From Deltaproteobacteria bacterium (GTDB taxonomy: Bacteria > Desulfobacterota > Deferrisomatia > Deferrisomatales > JACRMM01), in contig JACRMM010000014.1 in NCBI GenBank assembly GCA_016214985.1, positions 141,293 through 205,292 of the forward strand: a stretch of 64,000 bases of DNA, in the 5' to 3' direction. This document shows positions 27,068-35,729 of the stretch, one piece after another. Both the position numbers and the translations under genes were made by a program. The number at the start of each line of letters is the position of its first letter. The stretch's first letter is position 1. The notes beneath the pieces were generated by a model. That model saw only the letters and a program-made list of their open reading frames with translations. It was not told the DNA's origin and searched no databases.

Positions 27068-28626
27068 GACGTTGCCTCTCGCGCCCGCCCCGTTCGGCGC
27101 CCGAACACAGCCATCAACCGCCCTGCGATCCGAGCGTCGGTCTCGTCGCGGAAGCCGAGCAGCCAGCTTCCCCCGAGAGTTCCGGCGGTTAGCACTGACC
27201 CGGCCGCACACAGCCGAAGCAGCGCGAGGCCCCGGCTGGACGGATCGGGAAGGAAGTGAACCAAGCCGACCCACGCGAGGGTGGAGAGGACCGCGGGCAG
27301 GACCGCGGGCAGGTAGGACGTGGTGAGCGCCTCGCACCACCGGAGCTCTATGCTCCTGTGGACGGTCCAGAGGAGGCCTGCGGCGCCCAGACCGACGGCG
27401 ACGACCGTCCCGCCCAGTGCCCCGTCGAGGCCGAAGACCGGCGTCAAGAGGGTCGTGAACACTACGTTCAGAGCAGCCGACGACGCGCTGGCGCGAAGCT
27501 CCGCGCGCGGCGCTCCGAGTCCGCGGGCCACCATCTTCAGCGGCGCGGTCACGAGCGAGGCGACCCATAGCACGGTCAGGACCCGAAGGATGTGCGCCAT
27601 GTCGGCCGTCCACTGCGCCGGCCCCATCCAAAAGGTCAGCAGCGCCTGGGCCTCCAGGCCAAAGACTGCGGCCAGAGGCAGTCCGAGGAGGAGCAGGTAG
27701 CGGCTGCCGTACAACACCAGTTTGCGCACCCCCTGGGCGTCCCCCTTGGCCTGGAGCTCTGCGGCGGCCGGCACCAGGGCGAGCAGGAGGAACTCCGGGA
27801 TGTTGGCGGCCTGCAGGGGGATCTTGGAGCCGATCTCATAGTGCGCTGCGGCGGCGAGCCCCACGACGACCGCCAGCGCGACCTTGTCAACCTGACCGTT
27901 GACGAGGCCGGCGAGGCCAGCGCCCTGGACCCGAAACCCATAGGAGACGAGCTCGGGCAGTGACCGCCCGTTCCACCGGCGCGGGATCAGACGAAGCCCG
28001 GGAACGAGCCTGCGGCAGAACCAGGCGTTCGCCGCCGCGCAGAAAACTGCGAGCCCCAGGCCCTCGGCCACGAGCCCACCCAGGCCCCAGCCCGCCTCGA
28101 GAACGGCCACCGTGAAGAGCGCGTGGAGCAAGGCCGAGGCGGTCATGACGCCGTTGGCGGCACCGAGGCGCTGGATGCCCAGGAGCACCGCCCGATAACT
28201 CCCGGTCGTCTGCCGGACCGCGAGGATGGCGAAGTTCCCGAGGAGGATCGCGGTTGCCAGAGGCCGCAGGGGCTCAGGCACCTGGAGCCACCCGGCAACC
28301 CGCGGCGCGAGCCACCAGGCGGGAACCGTCAGGACCGCAAACAGGCCGCAGTAGAAGAGCATGCCCGTGTGGATCGCCTGCTCGAGGCCGTCCTGATCCC
28401 CCCGGGCGTGGAAGAAGGCGACGGTGCGCAGGTAGGCAGCCGAGACCCCCAGGTCGACCAGCCCCAGGTAGTTCACGGTCACCGCCGCCAGGGACCACAG
28501 GCCGAACCCCTCGGCTCCGACGCGGAGCAGGACGTAGGGGGCGAGCACGAAGCCCACGACGATGCCGGTCACACGGCTCAAGGCGCTCCAGCACACGCCT
28601 CCCAGGAGCCGCTCGCCGAGCCTCAT
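27064..28626 (-). CDS. Polysaccharide flippase (Wzx/MurJ-like superfamily)
   Basis: A 520-residue integral membrane protein with about 12-14 hydrophobic segments, of the polysaccharide transport (PST) type that flips lipid-linked repeat units to the periplasm. It starts MRLGERLLGGVCWSALSRVTG, a common N-terminus for this group, and shows ALVPAAAELQAKGD in the middle. ATG at 28626 overlaps the ligase stop (ATGA). Together with the ligase/polymerase, Wzc-like and Wza-like proteins it indicates a Wzx/Wzy-dependent export route. Confidence 0.87.
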   Translation of the reverse strand: MRLGERLLGGVCWSALSRVTGIVVGFVLAPYVLLRVGAEGFGLWSLAAVTVNYLGLVDLGVSAAYLRTVAFFHARGDQDGLEQAIHTGMLFYCGLFAVLTVPAWWLAPRVAGWLQVPEPLRPLATAILLGNFAILAVRQTTGSYRAVLLGIQRLGAANGVMTASALLHALFTVAVLEAGWGLGGLVAEGLGLAVFCAAANAWFCRRLVPGLRLIPRRWNGRSLPELVSYGFRVQGAGLAGLVNGQVDKVALAVVVGLAAAAHYEIGSKIPLQAANIPEFLLLALVPAAAELQAKGDAQGVRKLVLYGSRYLLLLGLPLAAVFGLEAQALLTFWMGPAQWTADMAHILRVLTVLWVASLVTAPLKMVARGLGAPRAELRASASSAALNVVFTTLLTPVFGLDGALGGTVVAVGLGAAGLLWTVHRSIELRWCEALTTSYLPAVLPAVLSTLAWVGLVHFLPDPSSRGLALLRLCAAGSVLTAGTLGGSWLLGFRDETDARIAGRLMAVFGRRTGRAREATS

Positions 28627-29987
28627 GTGGCCTCCTGACCGATCTCGAACCCGGGGGTGCCCGCCACCAGCGCCGCCGCGACGAAACAAAACGGCTCCAT
28701 GACGCGCACGAGGAGGAATGAATTGGTCCCCAGGGCGTGAAAGGAGAGCCCGGCGAGGGCGGCGAGAAACCCGAGGGCGAGCCCGCGGCCGTGGGGCGAC
28801 CGGGCCCGATGAAACCATCCCACCCCTTCGGCGGCCAGAGCGCCGAGAAACCAGAGAAACGCCCCGAGCCCGGCGAGGCCGGTGTCGGCCAGGATCTTCA
28901 CGTACTGCGTGTCCACGAAGCCGTAGCCGGTCACTCCGGCGCCGAGGAGCGGCTGCCGGGCCCAGTCGCGGAAGATCTTCCTCCAGCTCAAGAGCCGGGC
29001 CGACAACGAGGCGTCGAGGCGAACCGCACCGACGCTCACCTGCTCCTGTTGAGACTGCTCGTTGAACGTCTTGGCCGCTCTCTCCTTGACGCTCTTGGGG
29101 AGGACGAAGGGTGCCAGGACCACGAGCGGCAAGCACACCCCGGCGATCAGCACGCGCTGTCGGCTCAGCGCGACGAAGGCCAGCACTGCCACGAACGCCG
29201 AGAGCCAGGAGCTGCGGGAGAGCGTAAAGACCAGGGTCACCCCGAACAGTGGCAGCAGGAAGGCACCCATCCGGGGCCAGGCCCCGGCCCCTTCGAGCAT
29301 GAGCCCGGCGACGACCGAGGCGACGACCACGAGGTAGCCCCCCAGGGTGTTGGGTTCGGCGTCGCCCTCGAAGGGCGCCGAGATGCGCTCGCCGGAGGGT
29401 ATCTGAAGAAGTGCCACGACGCACACCACGCAGGCCACGGCCGCCAGGAGTCCGAGGTAGCGCCGGCATCGGCCGGGCTCGGAGAGCGGACCCAGCGACG
29501 CCAGAAAGACCGTGAAGAACTCGAAGTACTTGAGGACGAAGAGCGCTCCCGTCAGCGGTCGCACACGGCCCGCGGCCATGCCGAGGAGGGTCGAGAGGAC
29601 GCACACGCCGATGTATGTCGCCATCGGCACGGCGATCCGGGCCGGCGCGGGCACTCGAAGCCGCCGGGTAACCGCGAGCCGAAGCCACCACCCCAGGCAA
29701 AGCGCAGCGAGGAGCAGGTCGTCGAGGCGAATCGTGACCCCTCTCGACGACTCCTTGAGCGAGCCCCCCCCTCCTCCCAGGTCGAACTCCGGCGAGAGGA
29801 GCATGGCACACAGGAGGAGCGCGAGGCCCGTCTCTGCCGAGAGGGCGGACGCGCCGACGAGGGAGGCCGCCAGGAGCGCTCCGAGTCCCAGCGCTGGAGC
29901 GAGGCCGGCCCCTGCGCCCACCGCCGCGGCAAGTGCCAACGGCAGGAAGGCCAGAACGGCGGGAGGAACGAGGCCCCGAGGCTTCAT
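28623..29987 (-). CDS. O-antigen ligase/Wzy-like polymerase
   Basis: A 454-residue polytopic membrane protein with about 11 hydrophobic segments. The large periplasmic loop and the following WRKIFRDWARQPLLGAGVTGYGFVDTQY segment are typical of the WaaL/Wzy superfamily (PF04932), which polymerises or ligates undecaprenyl-linked glycans. LVFTLSRSSWLSAFVAVL is another common feature. ATG at 29987 overlaps the stop of the Wzc-like gene. Polymerase versus ligase cannot be separated by sequence; operon context favours polymerase. Confidence 0.82.
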   Translation of the reverse strand: MKPRGLVPPAVLAFLPLALAAAVGAGAGLAPALGLGALLAASLVGASALSAETGLALLLCAMLLSPEFDLGGGGGSLKESSRGVTIRLDDLLLAALCLGWWLRLAVTRRLRVPAPARIAVPMATYIGVCVLSTLLGMAAGRVRPLTGALFVLKYFEFFTVFLASLGPLSEPGRCRRYLGLLAAVACVVCVVALLQIPSGERISAPFEGDAEPNTLGGYLVVVASVVAGLMLEGAGAWPRMGAFLLPLFGVTLVFTLSRSSWLSAFVAVLAFVALSRQRVLIAGVCLPLVVLAPFVLPKSVKERAAKTFNEQSQQEQVSVGAVRLDASLSARLLSWRKIFRDWARQPLLGAGVTGYGFVDTQYVKILADTGLAGLGAFLWFLGALAAEGVGWFHRARSPHGRGLALGFLAALAGLSFHALGTNSFLLVRVMEPFCFVAAALVAGTPGFEIGQEAT

Positions 29988-32158
29988 GGCCGCCGTCCGG
30001 CCCCGCCGAGCCGTCCCTGTACCCAAAGGCTGAAGCCCACCGCCGCGGCCGTGAGCGCCACCGCCGCGGCCCAAGCGGCGGCTCGGCCGGTCATGGGGAC
30101 CCGGGGAGCCTTGGGGGGCCGCTGCGGCACCGAAACCGGCGCGCTCGGCGGCTCCACCCAGAACGCTCCCAGGAACGTTCCCCCCGCCTTCTCCCACAGG
30201 GCCCGCGACTCTCGGACCGCGGGGGCCCGGGTCTGGGGACCGCCGCACGCCAGGACGACCCCGTCGAGTTGGGCAGCGAAGGCCTGGGCGCCGTTGCGCG
30301 AGAGGAGAGGGGGCAGCTCCACGACCACCACGTCGGCCCGCGCCTTGAAGATCTTGAGGAGCGTCGTCAGCTCAGCGGCGGCGAGAAAGTCCGAGGGGAC
30401 AGACGGACATTTTCCCGCGGGGACGACGGTGAGCCTCTCGAGCGCCGGGAGCGAGAGCAGCGCACTGGGGTCGAGCCCCCCCACCAGGAAGTCCGGGACT
30501 CCCCGCTCGACCTCATCCTGCGCCGCCGTTCCCATCAGTAGCTCGGTGAGACCCGGGCGCTCCGGCAGACCCAGGCGCTCGGCGATCCGTGGTCGGTCCA
30601 GTCGGCCTTCGAGCAGAACGGTCCTTCGGCCCCCCTGCGCCAGCGCGAGAGCCAGCTCGAGGGCCGCCGGATAGGGCGTCTCCATCGGACCGGCGGCTGC
30701 GAGGCCGACGGCCCTCGGTTGGGTCGGAGGGCCGTCGAACCCGAGGGTTGAGCGCAGTTTACGGCACGCCAGGGCCACGGGGCTCGCTGCGTCCGCGGCC
30801 TCGTCGAGCACGTCGGCCCAGGCGCGGTCCGGGGCCGTCCACGGGAAGAGAGCCAACGGATGGAGCCCGAGCCGACTCTCCAGGTCCTCGGCGTGCTCGA
30901 TGCCGAGGCCGAAGGCCTCTCCTCCCACCGCCCAGAGCAATCCGATCAGGAACCCGGCCACGGCCCCTGCCACCAGGCCGAGCAGGGAGGATCTGGGGTT
31001 CACGGCCCCGTGCGGAGGGAACGCGGGGTAGACGACGGTGACCTCCTCGATGGGCTCGGCCTCTTTGATGAGGGCCTCCTGGTACTTGGACTTCAGGAGC
31101 GAGAAGAGGTCCTCCTCCACCTTCACCTCCCTGCGCAGGTCGGCGAGCCGAAGCGCCGACGCGGGAAGTGCGGCGCCGCCGCCCCGAAGCCGGGCCAGCT
31201 GGCCCAGGAGGGCCGCCCGTCGTACCTGAAGCCCCTGGCGGCGCTCCCCCAAGGCACGGCTTCGGGCCTCGTCGAGGGTGCGCAGCTCCGTGTCGAGGGA
31301 CTGGACCTTCGAGTGCTCGGGAGTGTAGTGGCGAAGGAGCTCCTGGCGCCGGAGCTCGAGATCGAGTCTCCTCGCGCGAAGGTCCCGGAGCGATTGATCC
31401 GCCAGGAGCTCGACCGAGTCCTGACCCGAAGGGCCGCCGCCGGCGTAGGACCCGGAGAGCGCTGCCTCCACTCCCTGAATCTCCAAGCGAAGGCGCTCCT
31501 CCTCCCGAAGGGCGGCGTCCATCTGGAACTCCGGGTTCACCACCCCCTTGGTCTCCTGAAAGCCGCGCAGGCGCTCCTCGGCCTCTCGAAGCCGCTCCTC
31601 GGTGGGCCGGAGCTGGGCTTCGATGAACTGCCGTGCACTTCGCACGCGCTGGTTCTTCTCCTTGGCGTTGGCCTCCCGGTATGCCTCCGCCACCGTGTTG
31701 GCGAGACGGGCCGCGAACGAAGGGTCCTCGTGACGGGCGCGCACGTCGATCAGGTCGGTCTCGGGGCGACGGGTCGCGGTGACCCGCGCCTGAAGGTCCT
31801 CCACGGCCCGCAGCGAAGGGCCGGCCACGCCGTCACCCAACGCCGCCCCGGTCGTGGACACGGAGAGGCGAAGGCGTTGGGCCGCATCCTGGAGCACCGA
31901 GAAGGAGGTGATGACGGCCTCCTGGGACCGGATCTCGTCTGCTCCCGAGTAGGACACGCTCTCCAAGAAGACCCCGACCGGAGTGCTGGACTTCTGAAAT
32001 CGGACCGTGCTCACGGCCTCGTAGGAGGCGGGCGGAGCTGCCAGAAGACCGGCCAGGGCAGCGGAGAGCGCACCGGCGGCCGTGGCGGCCGCGATCTTGC
32101 GCCAGTGATTTGCGAGAAGGCGGGCGACCTGCCGGGGGTCGGTCTCGAAGTAGCGCAT
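29984..32158 (-). CDS. Wzc/GumC-like chain-length determinant with degenerate kinase domain
   Basis: A 724-residue inner-membrane co-polymerase. Layout: short cytoplasmic start, TM1 (about 22-42), Wzz domain, a long coiled-coil periplasmic region (about 160-340: EAEERLRGFQE, ALREEERLRLEIQ), TM2 (about 390-412), then a BY-kinase-like cytoplasmic domain. In that domain the Walker A loop is lost: AAAGPMETPYPAALEL stands where a GxxxxGKS/T loop belongs. The A' motif is LLEGRLDRPRI without the usual Asp. No C-terminal tyrosine cluster is present, and a third hydrophobic segment ends the protein. It probably regulates chain length without kinase activity. Confidence 0.85.
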   Translation of the reverse strand: MRYFETDPRQVARLLANHWRKIAAATAAGALSAALAGLLAAPPASYEAVSTVRFQKSSTPVGVFLESVSYSGADEIRSQEAVITSFSVLQDAAQRLRLSVSTTGAALGDGVAGPSLRAVEDLQARVTATRRPETDLIDVRARHEDPSFAARLANTVAEAYREANAKEKNQRVRSARQFIEAQLRPTEERLREAEERLRGFQETKGVVNPEFQMDAALREEERLRLEIQGVEAALSGSYAGGGPSGQDSVELLADQSLRDLRARRLDLELRRQELLRHYTPEHSKVQSLDTELRTLDEARSRALGERRQGLQVRRAALLGQLARLRGGGAALPASALRLADLRREVKVEEDLFSLLKSKYQEALIKEAEPIEEVTVVYPAFPPHGAVNPRSSLLGLVAGAVAGFLIGLLWAVGGEAFGLGIEHAEDLESRLGLHPLALFPWTAPDRAWADVLDEAADAASPVALACRKLRSTLGFDGPPTQPRAVGLAAAGPMETPYPAALELALALAQGGRRTVLLEGRLDRPRIAERLGLPERPGLTELLMGTAAQDEVERGVPDFLVGGLDPSALLSLPALERLTVVPAGKCPSVPSDFLAAAELTTLLKIFKARADVVVVELPPLLSRNGAQAFAAQLDGVVLACGGPQTRAPAVRESRALWEKAGGTFLGAFWVEPPSAPVSVPQRPPKAPRVPMTGRAAAWAAAVALTAAAVGFSLWVQGRLGGAGRRP

Positions 32159-32162
32159 CCGC

Positions 32163-33179
32163 TTACCAGGTGACGTTCTGGAGGTTCGCGGCCGTGCCGC
32201 GTGAGATGCTCAGGAAGTCGAGCGTCGGGCGCAACTGCTCGAGAAAGGCATTCCAGTCGCCGAACCCCGACCGGCCCACGTAGACGATGTCCCCATCGGC
32301 CAGGAGCAGCCCGCCCGGGCCCAGGGGCGCCGCGAGGACGCGTGGGCCCGAGAGGCCGGCGCGCAGTAAAGCGGCCGACTGGCGGCGGGCCCCCGGGGCA
32401 AAGCCGCCGGCCAGGGTTACGGCCTTCAAGGAGTCGGTGGGTCCCTCCAGGGGATAGCCACCTTGCCGGGCCACCTCTCCAATCACGAAGATGCGCCCGG
32501 GCTTGGCGGCCTCCACGGCGACGACGTCTCCCTCGTCGAGGACGAGCTCGCCCGGGGCTTCCCCCGACAACGCCGAGGGGAGCCCGAAGGTCCACCCCCG
32601 CGTGCCTCGGCGCAGGCGGACCTGCCCCTCGTCGGGTCCCTGGTAGTTTGTGGCTAGAAACTCCGCCAGGGTCGTCCGGCCCGTCAGCGCCACGGTCTTC
32701 GACGCAGTGCCGGCCCGAAGGAACACGCGATGGGCTGCCGGGGCGAGCAGTCGCAGGCTCACCCTCGGGTCCTGGAGCACCGGAATCAATCGTGCGGTCG
32801 TCTCCGCCTCCGCCTCGGTGAGCGTGCTCCCCGCCACGGGGACCCGTCCCAGGTTTGGGACGACCAGGTCGCCGATCTCGTCGACGTTGAGGGTGAGGGG
32901 CTTGGGGTCCGGCTCGCCGAGCGCGATCAGCTCCACGCTGTCGCCGGGGCCGAGGAGGTAGCGCGGCCGCCCGTCGGCGGTGCGGAAGACCCGATTGGCG
33001 TTGACGGGTCCCGGAAGCTCCTGGGGCGTGGGCGCTCCCCCGCGCGGCTCCGGCTCGGGGGCGCGTGCCGCAGGAGAGGCGATCGCCAGGGCGGGGATCT
33101 CCACCACGGGCGGAGGCGCGAGGGCGCAGCCGGCGAGCCAGAATGCGGCCCAGAACGTGAGGACAACCCGCCCCACCAA
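32163..33179 (-). CDS. Wza-like polysaccharide export lipoprotein
   Basis: Outer-membrane polysaccharide export protein of 338 residues. It starts at TTG 33179 (ribosome site GAGGAG) with a lipoprotein signal whose lipobox is LAGC, then a Pro/Ala-rich linker, the poly-export domain (RYLLGPGDSVELIALGEPD, VDEIGDLVVPNLG) and two SLBB-like modules (VFLRAGTASKTVALTGRTTL and IFVIGEVARQGGYPLEG). Pairs with the Wzc-like protein encoded next to form the envelope-spanning export channel. Confidence 0.9.
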   Translation of the reverse strand: MVGRVVLTFWAAFWLAGCALAPPPVVEIPALAIASPAARAPEPEPRGGAPTPQELPGPVNANRVFRTADGRPRYLLGPGDSVELIALGEPDPKPLTLNVDEIGDLVVPNLGRVPVAGSTLTEAEAETTARLIPVLQDPRVSLRLLAPAAHRVFLRAGTASKTVALTGRTTLAEFLATNYQGPDEGQVRLRRGTRGWTFGLPSALSGEAPGELVLDEGDVVAVEAAKPGRIFVIGEVARQGGYPLEGPTDSLKAVTLAGGFAPGARRQSAALLRAGLSGPRVLAAPLGPGGLLLADGDIVYVGRSGFGDWNAFLEQLRPTLDFLSISRGTAANLQNVTW

Positions 33180-33181
33180 GG

Positions 33182-34279
33182 CTAGGCTCCTCGGCCCAGC
33201 ACGAGGGCCAAGCCTTCCACCCCCCGTCGCGCCACCTCCGCCAAGAACGAGCGGCGCTCGTCGCAGCAGCGTTCGGCCGCATCGCGGTGGGGAACGACGG
33301 AGCGCGCGAGGAAGCGCAGCCGCCCCGGAAGGCTGCCGCAGCCGGCCAGGTGAAGCCGAAGGGCGGCCAGACCCGGGTTCTCGGCACGAGCGCGGGCCCG
33401 GACGCCGGCGAAGGAGGGGACCCCCAGCAGGCGGGAGGCGACGGCCAGGGCACCGCCGAAGAGGCGCTCGATTCCCCAGAAGCGGGCGAGGTCTGCGGCT
33501 TCTTCGACGACGCGGTTGCCGAAGCGGTGGACGACCCAGGGCAGGTCGACGACGCGGAGCAGCGGTCGGAATGGGTGCCCGGGCCGTGTCAGATGCTCCA
33601 CCAAGTGGCAGAGGTGGAATGCCGGCGGGAGTTCCAAGCGTCGCCCTCGGGGCGTCTCGACCTCCCGCGCCGCGGAGAGGAGAGCGCCCGCGTCGGGGAC
33701 CCGCGCCGCGTGGGGCAGGGGAGCGGACGCGTTGACCAGGCCCCAGTGGACGTGACAGGAGAAACGCCGCTCCGGTTCTCGATACTCCAGGGAGCAGAGA
33801 GGACCGGCTCGCTCCGGGGCCGCAAGGGCGCGTCCCACCGCACGGGGGTCCCCATCGGCGCCGAGGCCGAGGCTCGTCAGAGCCTCGTGGACCCCCAAGA
33901 GGTTTCGCGGCGCCACGAGAAGGTCCAGATCCGTGCGGGGGCGAAGCGCCGGGTCGGAGTACACCGCCTCGGCGAGCCAGGCCCCCTTGAGGAGGGCCGC
34001 CGCGGTGCCTTGGGCGGCCAGGGCGCAGAGGATCTCGTCGAGCCACGCCGTCTGATACGCATCGGCGGCCACCGAGGTCAGAAACGCCCGACGCAGGGAC
34101 TCCGGCCCGGGAACCGCAGCGGCCCCAAGCCTCCGGTGGAGGAGCGGTCCCAACCGCTCGGCCAGGGCGTCGCGCACCCACTCCGGCTCCGCACCGGCCG
34201 AGAGCGATCGCAAGACCTCGGCGTCGGCGCCTCCAGCCGGCGCGGGGGTGCACAGGGAAATCCAAAGGGGGCGGTCCAA
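33182..34279 (-). CDS. Nucleotidyltransferase family protein (NTP_transf_5 type)
   Basis: 365-residue cytoplasmic protein with a nucleotidyltransferase-fold signature: LLKGAWLAEAVYSDPALRPRTDLDLLV, where KG (98-99) and DLD (117-119) fit the metal-binding pattern of PF14907. The C-terminal half is helical (HLCHLVEHLTRPGH). It starts at a TTG with a strong AAGGAGG site. Members of this family sit next to HPr-kinase-like genes in lasso-peptide clusters where the product is phosphorylated, and in polysaccharide clusters. Here it lies downstream of a kinase-like and a peptidase-like gene, so it is a candidate tailoring enzyme for the 52-residue peptide. The function is inferred. Confidence 0.72.
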   Translation of the reverse strand: MDRPLWISLCTPAPAGGADAEVLRSLSAGAEPEWVRDALAERLGPLLHRRLGAAAVPGPESLRRAFLTSVAADAYQTAWLDEILCALAAQGTAAALLKGAWLAEAVYSDPALRPRTDLDLLVAPRNLLGVHEALTSLGLGADGDPRAVGRALAAPERAGPLCSLEYREPERRFSCHVHWGLVNASAPLPHAARVPDAGALLSAAREVETPRGRRLELPPAFHLCHLVEHLTRPGHPFRPLLRVVDLPWVVHRFGNRVVEEAADLARFWGIERLFGGALAVASRLLGVPSFAGVRARARAENPGLAALRLHLAGCGSLPGRLRFLARSVVPHRDAAERCCDERRSFLAEVARRGVEGLALVLGRGA

Positions 34280-34342
34280 CGCATCCTCCTTGACGCTCGT
34301 TCGGGTTCTCTTTCCGTCGTCCCCCCCATGCCGACGGGTTTC

Positions 34343-34732
34343 CTACGGCGTGCCCGAGCTCCTGCGGCCCGAAAGGAGCCCCGAGACCATGCTCCGAGCG
34401 TTGCGGGCGAGGCCGACCGCGCGAACCCACGGCGAGGGCGGCTCGGCGCGAAGCGCGGTCAATCTCCCCCTTCGAAGCCGGAGCTCGGCGACTCGGACCA
34501 CACGCGCTCGCGGCCAGGGCGGCTCCGGCTCCGGCAGCGCGTCGCCCCGGGTCCGTACCCAGTCGGTCCCGGTCTCGACCACGCGGTGGAGCACCGGCGG
34601 CGCGCTCGCTACGAGGACGATCTGACCGGCCCGCGGCTCGCCCGGCTCCAGCGCGCGAATCAGCACGCGGTCTCCGCCTCGGAGCAGTGGCCACATGCTG
34701 CCTCCGCGAACCCGGAGCTCGGTCAGGGCCAC
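34343..34732 (-). CDS. S26/S24-like serine peptidase, soluble
   Basis: A 129-residue protein with the signal-peptidase fold core and no membrane anchor: RVRGGSMWPLLRGGDRVLI (catalytic Ser12), VLHRVVE (His49) and TRGDALPEPEP (61-71). A Ser-His arrangement resembles the SipW/S26B branch. GTG at 34732 overlaps the end of the HPr-kinase-like gene by ten bases and has GGAGG just upstream. Its C-terminus is basic. Lacking a membrane segment, it is unlikely to be a general signal peptidase; cleavage of the leader from the 52-residue peptide is a reasonable hypothesis. Confidence 0.7.
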   Translation of the reverse strand: MALTELRVRGGSMWPLLRGGDRVLIRALEPGEPRAGQIVLVASAPPVLHRVVETGTDWVRTRGDALPEPEPPWPRARVVRVAELRLRRGRLTALRAEPPSPWVRAVGLARNARSMVSGLLSGRRSSGTP

Positions 34733-35565
34733 AGTTCCTCCACCGCGGAGAGCTCGGGCCGAAACTCGGCCACCTGGGGAGGGAAGGCCGCGATGGCTGC
34801 GTCCAGCGCGAAGAGCCCCTTGTGGACACGCGCCTCGTCCCAGTGGGGTAGGAAGGCGGCCCGAAACATCCCCCTCAGCGCCTCGCCCGGGTGAGGAGCG
34901 CGCAGGCGGTTTGCTCCCGCCTTGATCAGAAGGTAGAGGCCGCCCACCGGCGCCGACTGGCCCGAGGCCTGCCGGCCCGTGCCGTGCCAGGGCGTGCCCG
35001 ATGCCCAGATTTCGTCGCCCTTCACCCGCAGGGCGACGCGGTCGTCGCTCAGCACCGTGACCCCCCGCGCCTTCTTCCAGAGGAGCGAGAGCGTGGTCTT
35101 GCCCGAGCCCGAGGGCCCCAGGAAGAGGAGCGCCCGGCCGCGCCACAGAACGGCCGACGCGTGGAGAAGCACGCCCCCCCGGTCGGGCAGCAGGTGGAGG
35201 AAGAGCAGCTCGTCCAGGGGGTAGGAGAGCACCGGTGCGCCACGGGGAAGCCCGAACACCGTTACGTAGGAGAAATCCCGGGAGATCTCCGCCTCGCCCC
35301 CGTCTCCGTCGGGCTGGCCGGGCGAGTAGGGGAGGAAAACGAGCGCGTCGCCTCGATCGTGCAGAGACCAGGTGCTCTCTGCGTCGAAGAGAGGGTGCCC
35401 CAGCCCCCCGGGCCCCCGCGGGGACCAAGTCTCGGGGGTCGCCGAAACGTGAACGTGGACATCGGCCGCGTCGTCGCGAAACGGCCGATACTCCGGCCCC
35501 GCGGGCCGCGCACCGCCATCGGCTTGCACGCGGATTCCCACCTCGGCGATCTGAAAGCTGGCCAT
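34723..35565 (-). CDS. HPr-kinase-like protein
   Basis: 280-residue protein with the P-loop kinase core of HPr kinase/phosphorylase relatives: LLHASAVLWRGRALLFLGPSGSGKTTLS (Walker A at 150-158), VLSDDRVALR and GTPWHGTG. It lacks the N-terminal domain of true HprK. In lasso clusters such as paeninodin, kinases of this type phosphorylate a C-terminal serine of the precursor. The small peptide encoded immediately upstream ends in Ser, so that is the natural candidate substrate. ATG at 35565 is five bases after the peptide stop, with only a weak ribosome site, implying translational coupling. Confidence 0.75.
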   Translation of the reverse strand: MASFQIAEVGIRVQADGGARPAGPEYRPFRDDAADVHVHVSATPETWSPRGPGGLGHPLFDAESTWSLHDRGDALVFLPYSPGQPDGDGGEAEISRDFSYVTVFGLPRGAPVLSYPLDELLFLHLLPDRGGVLLHASAVLWRGRALLFLGPSGSGKTTLSLLWKKARGVTVLSDDRVALRVKGDEIWASGTPWHGTGRQASGQSAPVGGLYLLIKAGANRLRAPHPGEALRGMFRAAFLPHWDEARVHKGLFALDAAIAAFPPQVAEFRPELSAVEELWP

Positions 35566-35570
35566 GGCCG

Positions 35571-35729
35571 TCAGGACCCGAGGGTCTTCTTGCACGACGC
35601 GTGGAAGCAGTTCTTGCCGCTTCGCGCGACCTGGAGGGGCTTGGTCTTGCAGGCCGCCAGCACCGCCTCCTCTGAAACGAGGTCGACACGACGCAGTGCG
35701 GGCTTTTCGTAGGGCTTTTTCTCGGTCAC
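35571..35729 (-). CDS. Putative RiPP precursor, 52 residues with three Cys
   Basis: A small gene between the radical SAM and HPr-kinase-like genes. GTG at 35729 overlaps the radical SAM stop (GTGA) and has AGAGGAG eight bases upstream; the TGA is at 35571-35573. The product starts VTEKKPYEKPALRRVDLV, then SEEAVLAACK (leader-like, with a Y-x-KP-x-L pattern and an acidic helix). It ends in a basic, Cys-bearing tail (Cys27, Cys41, Cys46; KNCFHASCKK) finishing LGS. Size, position, leader/core contrast and adjacent rSAM plus PqqD genes are all typical of a ribosomally made, modified peptide precursor. No experimental homologue is known to me. Confidence 0.75.
   Translation of the reverse strand: MTEKKPYEKPALRRVDLVSEEAVLAACKTKPLQVARSGKNCFHASCKKTLGS

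Noticed and set aside
29984-32158. Active BY tyrosine kinase
   Set aside because: The Walker A loop and tyrosine cluster are missing, so it is described only as a Wzc-like chain-length determinant.
33182-35729. Lasso peptide cluster
   Set aside because: Kinase and nucleotidyltransferase resemble lasso tailoring genes, but no asparagine-synthetase-like cyclase or transglutaminase-type B2 protein is present, and a radical SAM enzyme is.
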